DNA of 64,000 bases from Halichondria panicea (lineage: Eukaryota > Porifera > Demospongiae > Suberitida > Halichondriidae), in assembly GCF_963675165.1 (NCBI RefSeq), contig NC_087383.1, positions 4,866,979 through 4,930,978 on the forward strand, in the 5' to 3' direction. Position 1 is the stretch's first letter; each line of letters starts with the position of its first letter. The position numbers were made by a program, and so were the translations under genes. Positions 38,641 to 49,234 of the stretch are shown here, piece by piece. Under the pieces are notes generated by a model. That model did no database searches. It was not told the origin of the DNA and worked only from the letters and a program-made list of their open reading frames with translations.

Positions 38641-41600
38641 ATGGCGATTCACTCTCGTGCTTTTTTGCTTTTAAGAAGAGATCTTGTGAACCTTCAAAGG
38701 TTCCCTTTAACTGTAAGTTCCAACTAAAGTAACTAGTGACTGTTTTGACTTGTAGATCTAACTGAAATGCATTCTAAATTGGGTAATGATTGCCTCTTTT
38801 AGAAGTAAACTGTAAAAACATACATAGTGCAGGAGCCTAAAAAGAGAAGGAGCGGCTAACTTCAACGTATACCGTATTACTAACATTTGCAAACTTTGCG
38901 ATGATTAACTATTAGGTAACTATTGCGCGAACACGCGCAATAGTTAGATCGCAAAGGGTCAAATTTTCTGCTGATTTGGCTCATTCGCAAAGGCTTTTCA
39001 CCTGCTAGTAATACGGTACTCGGGGATCACGTTTTGTAATTGCCCGTGAAACCGCACTTCCTTGCACCGCACTTCCTTGTATGGAAGCGACTAAGTGCTT
39101 GCAAACCGCAGCCCTGCATTGTGTATAACACGTGTACAAAAGAACGTGTAGGGATTCAACCACTTAAGTGACTCTGTCATAACCACTTACGAAACGTGAT
39201 CCCCGTAGTCAACCGCTCCTTCTCTTTATGGGCTCCTGTACATAGCAGGAGCCCATAAAGAGAAGGAGCGGCTAACTTCAACGTATACTCGGGATCACGT
39301 TTCGTAATTGCCTGTGAAACCGCACTTCCTTGTATGGAAGCGACTAAGTGCTTGCAAACCGCAGCCCTGCATGGCGTATAACACGTGTAGGGATTCAACC
39401 ACTTAAGTGACTCTGCATATATGGAAATGCGATCATAACCACTTACGAAACGTGATCCCCGTAGTTAGCCGCTCCTTCTCTTTATGGGCTCCTGTACATA
39501 GTAAGTCAACAATTCGTAAATATTGCACTGGTTTACAATGCAACGTTGGCAACATGTACGTACATGTACGTAGCATGGCATGCAGTGGAGTTGTAAATAT
39601 AATGTAGGGTATCTCAGCATCTCCAACTGACTCGTTCGACCTTTTTAATTGGACAGCTAAAGTTGAAGGTCTCTCCGGGACAATATGGGAAGGTACGTGC
39701 ATTCATGTCTGGATCAAAAGCCATCACATTGTCACAGATATTGATTGTGGCATCACATAAAAAGTTAGTAGCAGCGCACTGCTTTGTTACTATTTTCAGC
39801 TTATTTTTACCGTATTACCTTGATTTTAGGCGACCCTCCAAGCTTATAGGCTACTTTCTGATCTCTAAAAGTAGCGACAGCTGCGTTTACAAAATTTCGT
39901 GTCCTGTAAATGTAGCCACACCCTAGCCTTGATTCTAGCCCTAAAAATAGTAGTTTTAAGTGGCCTGAAATCGAGGCAAGTAGACTAGGTAGAGCTACTC
40001 CAATTAGATGCGACGCCAGGAACACAACACAATTTTCAACCTCCAAAGAAGCGACCTCTAGCATCTAATAGTGTCACATATCTTACGGTACATACATGTA
40101 CTGTTTTGCAGGTGGAGTGTTTCAAGTGAAGCTGGCCTTCACTGATGATTTTAACTACGTACCTCCTGTCATAAACTTCATAACTGTACCGTTTCATCCA
40201 AATGGTAAGATACTTGAATGTTCTGCTTATTAATTTGATTTGCAAATCACGAATCGAGTGACTATTTTGCATTGTGCAGTGGACCCAAGTAATGGTAGTC
40301 CCAGCTTTCATCTTCTAGCTGAAAATGGATGGCATTGCATTAATGAATCCACTGAAGACATCACTGTGGCATCAATATGTCTGCGCTTACAGGTACATGT
40401 ATGGTAATTAGGGTGCTCTAGTTGTATCAGAGCCACACACTAGGAAAGTTTCAGGCAATTCATTGCCTAAAATATACAATGGTTGTGTGTTACTGTACTC
40501 GTATAGTAAGTTTGATACTCTTCCTTTATTACATGTATGAACTCTCTTATGGATATACATTACATAATTATGCTATGCACACACAATGTATGCTGTGTTA
40601 CCACAGACGTTGCTCAGTAACCCTGAACTGGATGATGGTTGTGTTCTTAATCCGTCAGCTGCTCACTTACTTCGGGAAGCACCACACACTTACAAGCAAA
40701 TGGTGTTGGATTGTGTTACCACCAGTTTGAGAATTGATGGTAAATACTTGCGTACATGTACGTGACCATTATTAAGAGAATGAAGTGCCCCGATTTCATT
40801 CCGATGCCGTCTTGATTGATTATCCCACTGTACTAACACAAACCACCCCTGGCTCACTCAACATTTATTATTAAACTTTGGTTGCTCGGTGCTCAATGGA
40901 GTACTACATGTAACTCTTTGCAGTACGTAACTGAGTTTATGTTGGCGCACTGACCTCATTATCGTTATAGATTGTCCATTAAAATTGTACACTGTAGCTG
41001 GACTGACTCCGTTTGAACCGGACACACCTCCACAATCTCCGCATCATACTGTTGTTGAAAATGAATCTTCTGTCAGTAGACAGGGGAAACCAATGAAACC
41101 TGTTTCGTATGATAACTATCATATCCTATGGAAAGGAATTGCTACTTCTATAACTGATTATAAGCGAACTAATCAGTGTAAGTCTCTCCTCATCCATAAT
41201 ATTCCTTATAGTGTGTACTCCCTGTGGTTGTTTACAATTGTTGCCCATGCAGTCACTAGGCTATTGGATGCTGACACTAAACTTGGTCGTGTTCACCATG
41301 AGCAAATAAGAATCCTAGAAACAAAGTTGGAGCAGTAAGTTATAAAATCATAATGATCATTGATTATGTGCTCAATGTTTAGGCATTCTGAAATGAAGTA
41401 TGGTAAGCCACCCAGTAATAAAAAAGCCACCCGAAAAAGTTCAGTTGGAAATGCCAAGTCCCGTCTAAAGCGAGTTGAAGAGCTACGGTCATTGTACAAG
41501 AATGCTACAGATACTGAAAAAGGTAACAGCTTAAAGTCAGTATAATAATTATTGTATATTTTACAATGATGTCATTGCACAAATCATAGCAGGATAACAC

Positions 41601-42171
41601 AGATACTTGCAACATTTATGGCCTAGACTAGTGACTAGTTTTGCTCTTCTGCTTTTTGCTCACGCTCTCTCCAGTGTTGAAAGTCAGGGTTGCTCTCACC
41701 ACAGAGACATCCGGTTGCTGTGTGGGGCTCGAAATGACTGCATTATAGGTGCATTCTTGAATAATGTATAGAGCTCTGCTATTGACCCCAAAAGCGCATG
41801 CGCTAATAATCCAGTTTCTACAGTATTGTAACTACTTCTACAGAAAGTTGCGTGGGATTTATTGTCTGTTTTGCTCTTACATTAAGTTGATTATAAATAC
41901 ATGTGCTTTATGCAGATACATGTTATAGCTTTTACACTCTGAACTGACATTTATTTCTAGAGCTGTCCCTGTTGCTCAAGCGATAGGCATAGTCTTCACT
42001 GTTTCATTTACAAATCTGACTTGTTGCACCAAACATGTAGGTGATGCTTCATGTGTTCCATTGATCCTACAAGAACGACCAGTCAGTGTCTTAGCTGATA
42101 ACTCAGAAGAAGTAGAACATTTAGTTCAATGGACGAAGGATTTAAACGAACTACAGCTGCTGTCACAATGA
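38641..42171 (+). CDS. UBE2U: UBE2U-like ubiquitin-conjugating enzyme, catalytic Cys replaced by Ser
   Basis: Nine exons (38641-38712, 39608-39692, 40112-40204, 40280-40392, 40607-40739, 40971-41177, 41253-41334, 41383-41522, 42041-42171) give 351 aa. The opening SRAFLLLRRD resembles UBE2U's GRAYLLLHRD. A UBC fold follows: VEGLSGTIW, FNYVPPVINFITVPFHPN, SICLRLQTLLSNPEL. HPN is kept, but nine residues later, where UBE2U has the catalytic Cys (GxPC), this protein has Ser (GSPS; AGC at 40303-40305). A Cys lies ten residues further on (GWHC). The C-terminal extension (YDNYHILWKGIATS) also matches UBE2U. Skipping or using a 26-nt exon at 41961-41986 gives two possible ends; used, it stops at LLLKR (316 aa). 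It may be a non-catalytic E2 variant. Confidence 0.85.
38830..39501. mobile_element. Two tandem MITEs with CAGGAGCC ends in UBE2U intron 1
   Basis: Element 1 (38830-39238) and element 2 (39246-39494) both start CAGGAGCC(C/T)A and end GGGCTCCTG, with AAAGAGAAGGAGCGG inside each end. The heptamer TACATAG lies before (38821), between (39239-39245) and after (39495-39501), consistent with target duplication in two insertions. The interiors are about 90% alike. Element 1 carries a nested 145-bp insertion. Confidence 0.85.
38872..39016. mobile_element. 145-bp TA-flanked MITE nested in the first CAGGAGCC MITE
   Basis: CCGTATTACTA and TAGTAATACGG are inverted ends flanked by TA (38870-38871, 39017-39018). 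The sister element at about 39281-39292 reads through this point as ACGTATACTCGGG, showing the empty site with a single TA. This directly supports TA target-site duplication. Confidence 0.88.
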
Positions 42172-42281
42172 CATACAATGTACATGTACATGCAGTGTCA
42201 TAATTAATTTTTAACGTTTACTATAGTCACAAAAATAATCTTAATGAGCTCTGCATATATGCAAGGGTCAATGTCTATTTA

Positions 42282-43716
42282 TTATTTAAACACATTTAGC
42301 TTTGTAAGGTATGCCTTAGCGCATACAAAATGTACACATTGTTGTGATTTATCAGGGTGGTCTCGTAGATAATCGTTCAAGGCAATGCTTTGAAAATGTC
42401 CTCCTCCAACCAGTATCAGGCATTTCGATCTACTGGCAATGGTTCTTTGTAGTGCTGCAATGTAGCCAGGGTTTGTGTTACCTTCTGCTGCATGATTCAA
42501 ATTTGACTCCCATGTTTTATAACTCCATTCTCCATTGAATATTGTAGAAAGCGTTTTCTTTGTTTTAGCTATTAGGTCAGTTAAATTTAATCCAAAATGT
42601 GATGTAGTAGTAGCCCATGAAATGCTTCCAGAATCCCCAAAATCAAGTGTTACAAATGGTTTGCTGAATTTAGGGTCGTGTTGTTTTCCTATTGTATCAC
42701 TTAATGCGATCACTTCTGTCATACATTTGTCAACATCCATTTGGTGTGAGTCATGTAAAAATTCCACCATTCTTTCCAGTCGGAACATAATTGATAGAGC
42801 TACCTTACCACCGAGGAATTGACGCTCGTACCATTTCACTTGATCAACAATTTTTTGGCTGGGTTTATAAAGATTTGTTGTAGGACACTCGGAAATATTT
42901 ATGCTTTTGCTTGTCAATGGTGTATACCATTTTCCCCTCCACAAAGTAAATACCGTAGTTACTTCAATTGGCGACCAACTTCCATAAATTGCATCTCTCG
43001 CCTCTTCCTGAGAAAAGATCTTCCTCCTGGCTAGAGAGAATGGTGCTTGTACAACCTTCACGATACAGTAACCAGCTTCCATAGAAAAGCTCCGTATGTG
43101 CTTATGCCATCCACTTGGTGCCTTTTGTGGATCAAGACATTGGTTTGATCGTGTGTGTGTTATTTCTGGCCAAAGCACTTTTAATTGTCTTTCTTTTTCT
43201 GGTACGCTCCTTGTCACCAACACCAACACAATCTTCTTTGAAGCGTGTTCAAAGAAGTAGTCTCGAGTTGCTAGCTGTGACTAAGTTATTTTCCCTTGCC
43301 ACTTTGTTGAAAAAACTAGTGTCAAACAGGTTAGTTAGTGTTATGTGGGAGGAATTGTTGCTTGTTCCAGTACTTGTTATGTCAGATACCAGTACACCAT
43401 TGGCTATCGTTGGCTCTAGAATTATCATTGGCACACTTAGGGTACTTGCCCAACATTGCAGAGATTTTAATGCCTTTATCCCTGAACCTTGTTGACCACT
43501 GTACCGTAATGCTGTCACAAATCCTTCTTTCATATCCTTTGTAATTTTGTGGGAAGTTGAAGAGTGGATGCCAAGTTGTGATGTCAAATGATCCTGTTTG
43601 ATTGACTCCATAGTTGTATCTCGGACATTTAGCCACTGATAAAATAATACGGCAGCTACTGTAGAGAATACTACTAGCAATAGAAACAACCTATGATTTC
43701 TAACTAAGCAACCCAT
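42282..43716 (-). pseudogene. Type II membrane protein, copy 1, frameshifted
   Basis: Homologous over its full length to the intact genes at 49235-50677 and 52730-54175. An extra base near 43280 (TGTGACTAAG where the other copies read TGTGCTAAG) shifts frame after KVARENNL and yields a premature stop. A further in-frame 9-bp deletion follows near 43210. The two pieces are otherwise well preserved, so the inactivation is recent, or a sequencing error should be considered. Confidence 0.85.
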
Positions 43717-44062
43717 ATGTACGTTTAACTTGTATGTGTAGGACATCTAAATCGATTTGCACGACAACTGTGGAATTTGTGTGAAGCCATTCACATTTAG
43801 TTAAAGTACCAGAAACCATTCTTTTGTTATGTTTTAGCTAGATTGTTTGCTGACACATTTTTTTTTACTGCGCACAATAAGTTCTGTCATAATACTTAAT
43901 GCATGCAGGCTATCCCAGCTGTATGCGCAAGTAAGACTGATGTGATTGTGAATGAAAAGTATGATATAATTATAGCTCGAGAGAAATACTTTCACAAAGT
44001 TCAAAGGTAGCTGTTCCCATTTGGACACGATAGGATTTGTCCTTGAATAATTCCTTGAATTA

Positions 44063-44265
44063 TCGTATAGAGGGTAATTTTCGGGGGACAAAATATTCGT
44101 GGTTGAGCAGTATTTAGTCATTTTGTGGATATTATTTTCGTGGTTGCTTGCACTGCTGGTAAAGGTAGGCAAGGTCGCTTCATTCGTGGGTAAAATTTTC
44201 GTGGTCAGACCTTCAACCATGAAAACCACGAATATTTTGCCCCACGAAAATTACCCTCTATACGG
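44063..44265. mobile_element. MITE with GTATAGAGGGTAATTTTCG ends; empty site for a second MITE
   Basis: The ends GTATAGAGGGTAATTTTCG and CGAAAATTACCCTCTATACG are inverted repeats with TA flanks. ATATTCGTGG recurs internally. At 44111-44112 it keeps a single TA where the sister copy (55565-56205) carries the nested 55617-56049 element. Confidence 0.82.
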
Positions 44266-44682
44266 TACGGTAATTAAGGACAATTAGATTTTTAGTGAAA
44301 TAGAATAAACATGTATTACAATGTATGTGCTTGATTCAAAAGGTAGAGTGCGAATTGGAGAATAGCTTAAACAGAAACTAGATGTCTTATAATAATGATT
44401 ACAAATGGGTGATAACAAACACTGATTGCCCACACTGATAGTTTAAAAGCAGTGTTGATTTTTGTAACTATACAGGACCAAAGCTAATAACATAAAAATT
44501 CCTTATCTCCAGGGTTATCACAATTGTTGGTCTCACATTGCATACAGAGGTGTTCAGGTGGGTTGAGGGAATGCTGCAAGGTATAAAGGTACTCATGCAA
44601 CTAGTGGATGTAGGAAATAGCACAGCACATAAAAATTGGATTTGATCTTGGGGGAAGGTATAGAGAATTGCCTTCATGGTAC

Positions 44683-44686
<4 letters not shown>

Positions 44687-44718
<32 letters not shown>

Positions 44719-45972
44719 TATGGTTTCTCAGCATACATACAGGTGATTACAAAAAAACAGGACAATATAGTGAGTGTACAGCTGAAGGCTAATCTGAAAC
44801 TAGTCAGATTTCCCAGTGTGAGAGATAGATTATAGAGAACAAGTGATTCACAAACGAACACTAATGACCATTGTGGAGCATTTACTGCAGGGGGACAGAG
44901 AAAATGAAAGGAACATGTGTTGTAGGGGTCGAAATGAGTTACAAAGTGGGACCATAGAAATCGGTTGATCAGTGTCCTTTATGCATTGAGATGATAGAGA
45001 CATATCAATGGCCGGTAGGCAGTTCCACAGTCTGGGCAGACGGTTAAAATAGAAATGACGGTGTTGATTGTGGCTTGATCTGGTGTGACGGAGGGTGAGC
45101 TTGTCAGATGAGATATTGAGACGAAATCTGTAATGCAGAAGCGATTTGTTTTGCTTTTAAATGAGTTAACAAAGAACATTATGTCTGCCAGCTCGAAGGA
45201 GTACATCAGAGGAAGTAACTTTAACTTCACTAGTCTTTCCTTGTAGTCACCATCAGAGTTGCCTAGGATAAACTTTGTTGCTCTCTTCTGAATACGCTCC
45301 AGAGCTTCAGTATCTTTGACTAGCATTGGTCTCCAAAGGTGTGAGCAATACGACAGCTGTGAGCGAACCAGTGACAGGTATAGCTTCTTCTTGGTATATA
45401 CTGAGTTGGATGATGAGAAAGTACGGCGGAGTAAACCTAAATGTCTGTATCCCTTAGCAGAAATGCTGTCATAATGCTTGTGCCAGCCCAGATCCTGTTG
45501 CAGTATTATCCCCAGGTCTCTGTGACTCTCCTTTGGTGAGATCGGCCTCCCCGAAAGGAAGTAAGAGGAGTTCATAAAGAGTGAGGGGTTTTTAGAGAAT
45601 TTCAACAACACACATTTTTGAGAATTAAAAGAGAAGTTCCATTTGTTGCTCCAATCATTCAGCATATCAAGGTTCGATTGTAGTTCAATTGTATCTGAGG
45701 TTGATTTCATCTGATGAGAGCATTTGGTATCATCTGCAAAGATATGAATATTAGAGAAGTTAATGCTAAGAGGAAGATCATTGATATAAACCAGGAAAAG
45801 CATAGGCCCAAGGATGCTTCCTTGCGGAACTCCAGAAGATACCGGTAGGAGAGTTGAGTGGTGACCATTGATGGATACCATTTGCCGTCTAGAAGTAAGG
45901 TATTCTTTAAACCATCTCCATAGTGCGCCGGAAATCCCCAGATCATGGAGTTTGAAGAGAAGTTCCTTATGG
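44687..45972 (-). mobile_element. 5'-truncated non-LTR retrotransposon (reverse transcriptase fragment)
   Basis: The minus-strand ORF 45983-44979 encodes the C-terminal half of a LINE-type reverse transcriptase. GVPQGSILGPMLFLVYINDL and the FADDTK active-site box are clear, as is the later thumb/C-terminal region (SYCSHLWRP, LERIQKRATKFI). The reading frame shifts near the end and a (TAA)n-type tail lies at 44687-44712. The fragment begins mid-gene at VPHKELL, a typical 5' truncation. GGTACATA flanks both sides (44679-44686 and 45973-45980). The homologous empty site at 56636-56643 has one copy, proving the insertion limits. It is a non-autonomous, dead copy; clade (Jockey/CR1-like) is uncertain. 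Confidence 0.92.
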
Positions 45973-46742
45973 GGTACATACAATGTAGAAGAGGTTACTA
46001 GAGCAGGGATTGGAACGGAAGTAATATTTTACAATGAAGTCCACGTACAGTGCATCCAATCTATAGAGAGTAGATTACCACAAATGTGTGAGTAGTTGTA
46101 CTTATTTAAATATCTTATGAGATTAGAGCATTTCTAAGAAAATCTACTTATACATGTACCATTGTGAAGGTGAGTGAAGCTAAACTAGTTTGGCTATCTT
46201 ATGAAAGGTTCCTTAAATATCTACACATCCTCCGCAGTGCTCAAAATTGCTAGTTTTTAGTGCCGTTTCAGTTACAAGTATGAAGAGTACCTCTAGCTAC
46301 TTCACAACAATCGAGATTAAATTTTCTTTGTTACCTACCATCAGACGCATGTGATTTAGTAATAGGAGTAGCTCTGAGATGTATGCAATAAGTTTCCCGG
46401 GCTTTTGTGGAAGTTGTGAAGAGATACAAGGATGGTCCCAGAGCCACTACAGTGCATCCAGAGTAGAATACCAAAATAGGTGAGTACTCAAATCTAAGAA
46501 ATTGTGCTGATACCATTGTATAGGTGAATGAATAAGCTACACATTATTCAAAAATATTTCCCCAAAAGTTGTTGTAGTGGGAAATAATTTTAGGTGAAAA
46601 TGGGGTGATTGTAAAAGAATGTATGTCACATCAATTTAACTCCGGCTAAAGTATTTCTGGACAAAATTTTCTTATCAGAATTAGACAATTTATTCAAACT
46701 TACTCCGTGTAATTTTTAGATTCTAAGATTTTCTTAAAATCT

Positions 46743-49124
46743 CTCCCTGAAATCGAGGCAGGTAGACTAGGTAGAGCTACACCAATTAGATTAGATGCGA
46801 CACCAGGAACACAACACAGTTTTCAACCTCCAAAGAAGCGACCTCTAGCATCTAATAGTGTCACCTTAAATCGAGATCTTACAGTACATATCTTACGGTA
46901 CATACATGTGCTGTTTTGCAGGTGGAGTGTTTCAAGTGAAGCTGGCCTTCACTGATGATTTTAACTACGTACCTCCTGTCATAAACTTCATAACTGTACC
47001 GTTTCATCCAAATGGTAAGATACTTGAAAATGGGGTGATTGTAAAAGAATTGTATGTCACATCAATTTAAGAATGTATGTCACATCAATTTAACTCCGGC
47101 TAAAGTATTTCTGGACAAAATTTTCTTATCAGAACTAGACAATTTATTCAAACTTACTCCGTGTAATTTTTAGATTTGCAAATCACAAATCGAGTGACTA
47201 TTTTGCATTGTGCAGTGGACCCAAGTAATGGTAGTCCCAGCTTTCATCTTCTAGCTGAAAATGGATGGCATTGTATTAATGAATCCACTGAAGACATCAC
47301 TGTGGCATCAATATGTCTGCGCTTACAGGTACATGTATGGTAATCAGGGTGCTCTAGTTGTATCAGAACTATAAAGGCCACACACTAGGCAAGTTTCAGG
47401 CAATTCATTGCCTGGTTGTGTGTTACTGTACTCGTATAGTAAGTTTGATACTCTTCCTTTATTACATGTATGAACTCTTGATATTATCTTATGGATATAC
47501 ATGTACATAATTATGCTATGCACACACATTATTTTACAATGTTATCCACAGACATTGCTCAGTAACCCTGAACTGGATTGATGGTTGTGTTCTTAATCCA
47601 TCAGCTGCTCACTTACTTCGGGAAGCACCACACACTTACAAGCAAATGGTGTTGGATTGTGTTACCACCAGTTTGAGAATTGATGGTAAATACTTGCGTA
47701 CATGTACGTGACCATTATTAAGAGAATGAAGTGCCCCAATTTCATTCCGATGCCGTCTTGATTGATTATCCCACTGTACTAACACAAACCACCCCTGGCT
47801 CACTCAACATTAATTTTATTATTAAACTTTGGTTGCTCAGTGCTCAATGGAGTACTACATGTAACTCTTTGCAGTACGTAACTGAGTTTATGTTGGCGCA
47901 CTGACTTCATTATCGTTATAGATTGTCCATTAAAATTGTACACTGTAGCTGGACTGACTCCGTTTGAACCGGACACACCTCCACAATCTCCGCATCATAC
48001 TGTTGTTGAAAATGAATCTTCTGTCAGTAGACAGGGGAAACCAATGAAACCTGTTTCGTATGATAACTATCATATCCTATGGAAAGGAATCGCTACTTCT
48101 ATAACTGATTATAAGCGAACCAATCAGTGTAAGTCTCTCCTCATCCATAATTATTCCTTATAGTGTGTACTCCCTGTGGTTTGTTTACAATTGTTGCCCA
48201 TGCAGTCACTAGGCTATTGGACGCTGACATTAAACTTGGTCGTGTTCACCATGAGCAAATAAGAATCCTAGAAACAAAGTTGGAGCAGTAAGTTATAAAA
48301 TCATAATGATCATTGATTATGTGCTCAATGTTTAGGCATTCTGAAATGAAGTATGGTAAGCCACCCAGTAATAAAAAAGCCACCCGAAAAAGTTCAGTTG
48401 GAAATGCCAAGTCCCGTCTAAAGCGAGTTGAAGAGCTACGGTCATTGTACAAGAATGCTACAGATACTGAAAAAGGTAACAGCTTAAAGTCAGTATTATA
48501 ATTATTGTATATTTTACAATGATGTCATTGCACAAATCATAGCAGGATAACACAGATACTTGCAACATTTATGGCCTAGACTAGTGACTAGTTTTGCTCT
48601 TCTGCTTTTTGCTCACGCTCTCTCCAGTGTTGAAAGTCAGGGTTGCTCTCACCACAGAGACATCCGGTTGCTGTGTGGGGCTCGAAATGACTGCATTATA
48701 GGTGCATTCTTGAATAATGTATAGAGCTCTGCTATTGACCCCAAAAGCGCATGCGCTAATAATCCAGTTTCTACGGTATTGTAACTACTTCTACAGAAAG
48801 TTGCGTGGGATTTATTGTCTGTTTTGCTCTTACATTAAGTTGATTATAAATACATGTGCTTTATGCAGATACATGTTATAGCTTTTACACTCTGAACTGA
48901 CATTTATTTCTAGAGCTGTCCCTGTTGCTCAAGCGATAGGCATAGTCTTCACTGTTTCATTTACAAATCTGACTTGTTGCACCAAACATGTAGGTGATGC
49001 TTCATGTGTTCCATTGATCCTACAAGAACGACCAGTCAGTGTCTTAGCTGATAACTCAGAAGAAGTAGAACATTTAGTTCAATGGACGAAGGATTTAAAC
49101 GAACTACAGCTGCTGTCACAATGA
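46743..49124 (+). pseudogene. UBE2U-like copy 2, 5'-truncated and frameshifted
   Basis: Similarity to copy 1 starts within intron 2 (39961/46743), so exons 1 and 2 are missing. Exon 3 equivalent is 46922-47014. In the exon 5 equivalent an extra T (GGATTGATGG for GGATGATGG, near 47580) creates an immediate TGA. The Cys-to-Ser change is shared with copy 1, so it predates the duplication. The following exons and the final exon ending at 49124 are almost unchanged. The intron after exon 3 contains foreign sequence (about 47027-47175). Confidence 0.85.
47027..47175. repeat. Patch of intergenic repeat copied into a pseudogene intron
   Basis: AAAATGGGGTGATTGTAAAA and ACTCCGGCTAAAGTATTTCTGG are found here, at about 46597-46720, and inverted at about 57340-57440. 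Copy 1 lacks it at the same intron position (40205-40240), and an internal ATGTATGTCACATCAATTTAA segment is doubled. It looks like a template-switch or gene-conversion patch. Confidence 0.7.
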
Positions 49125-49234
49125 CATACAATGTACATGTACATGCAGTGTCATAATTAATTTTTAACGTTTACTATAGTCACAAAAATAATCTTAATGA
49201 GCTCTGCATATATACAAGGGTCAATGTCTATTTA

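Larger units (their letters stand above)
43747..46742. other. Rearranged intergenic block between duplicated units 1 and 2
   Basis: 43870-44686 and 45973-46090 match 55254-56760, apart from insertions on either side. It contains a MITE (44063-44265) and a LINE fragment (44687-45972). About 46305-46740 is an inverted copy of about 57301-57725. No host gene recognised; the short ORF at 46331-46516 is part of the inverted repeat. Confidence 0.7.

Noticed and set aside
44979..45983. Possible host gene or active retrotransposon
   Set aside because: Starts mid reverse-transcriptase, has a frame break near its end and is bounded by a target duplication, so it is a dead 5'-truncated LINE copy.
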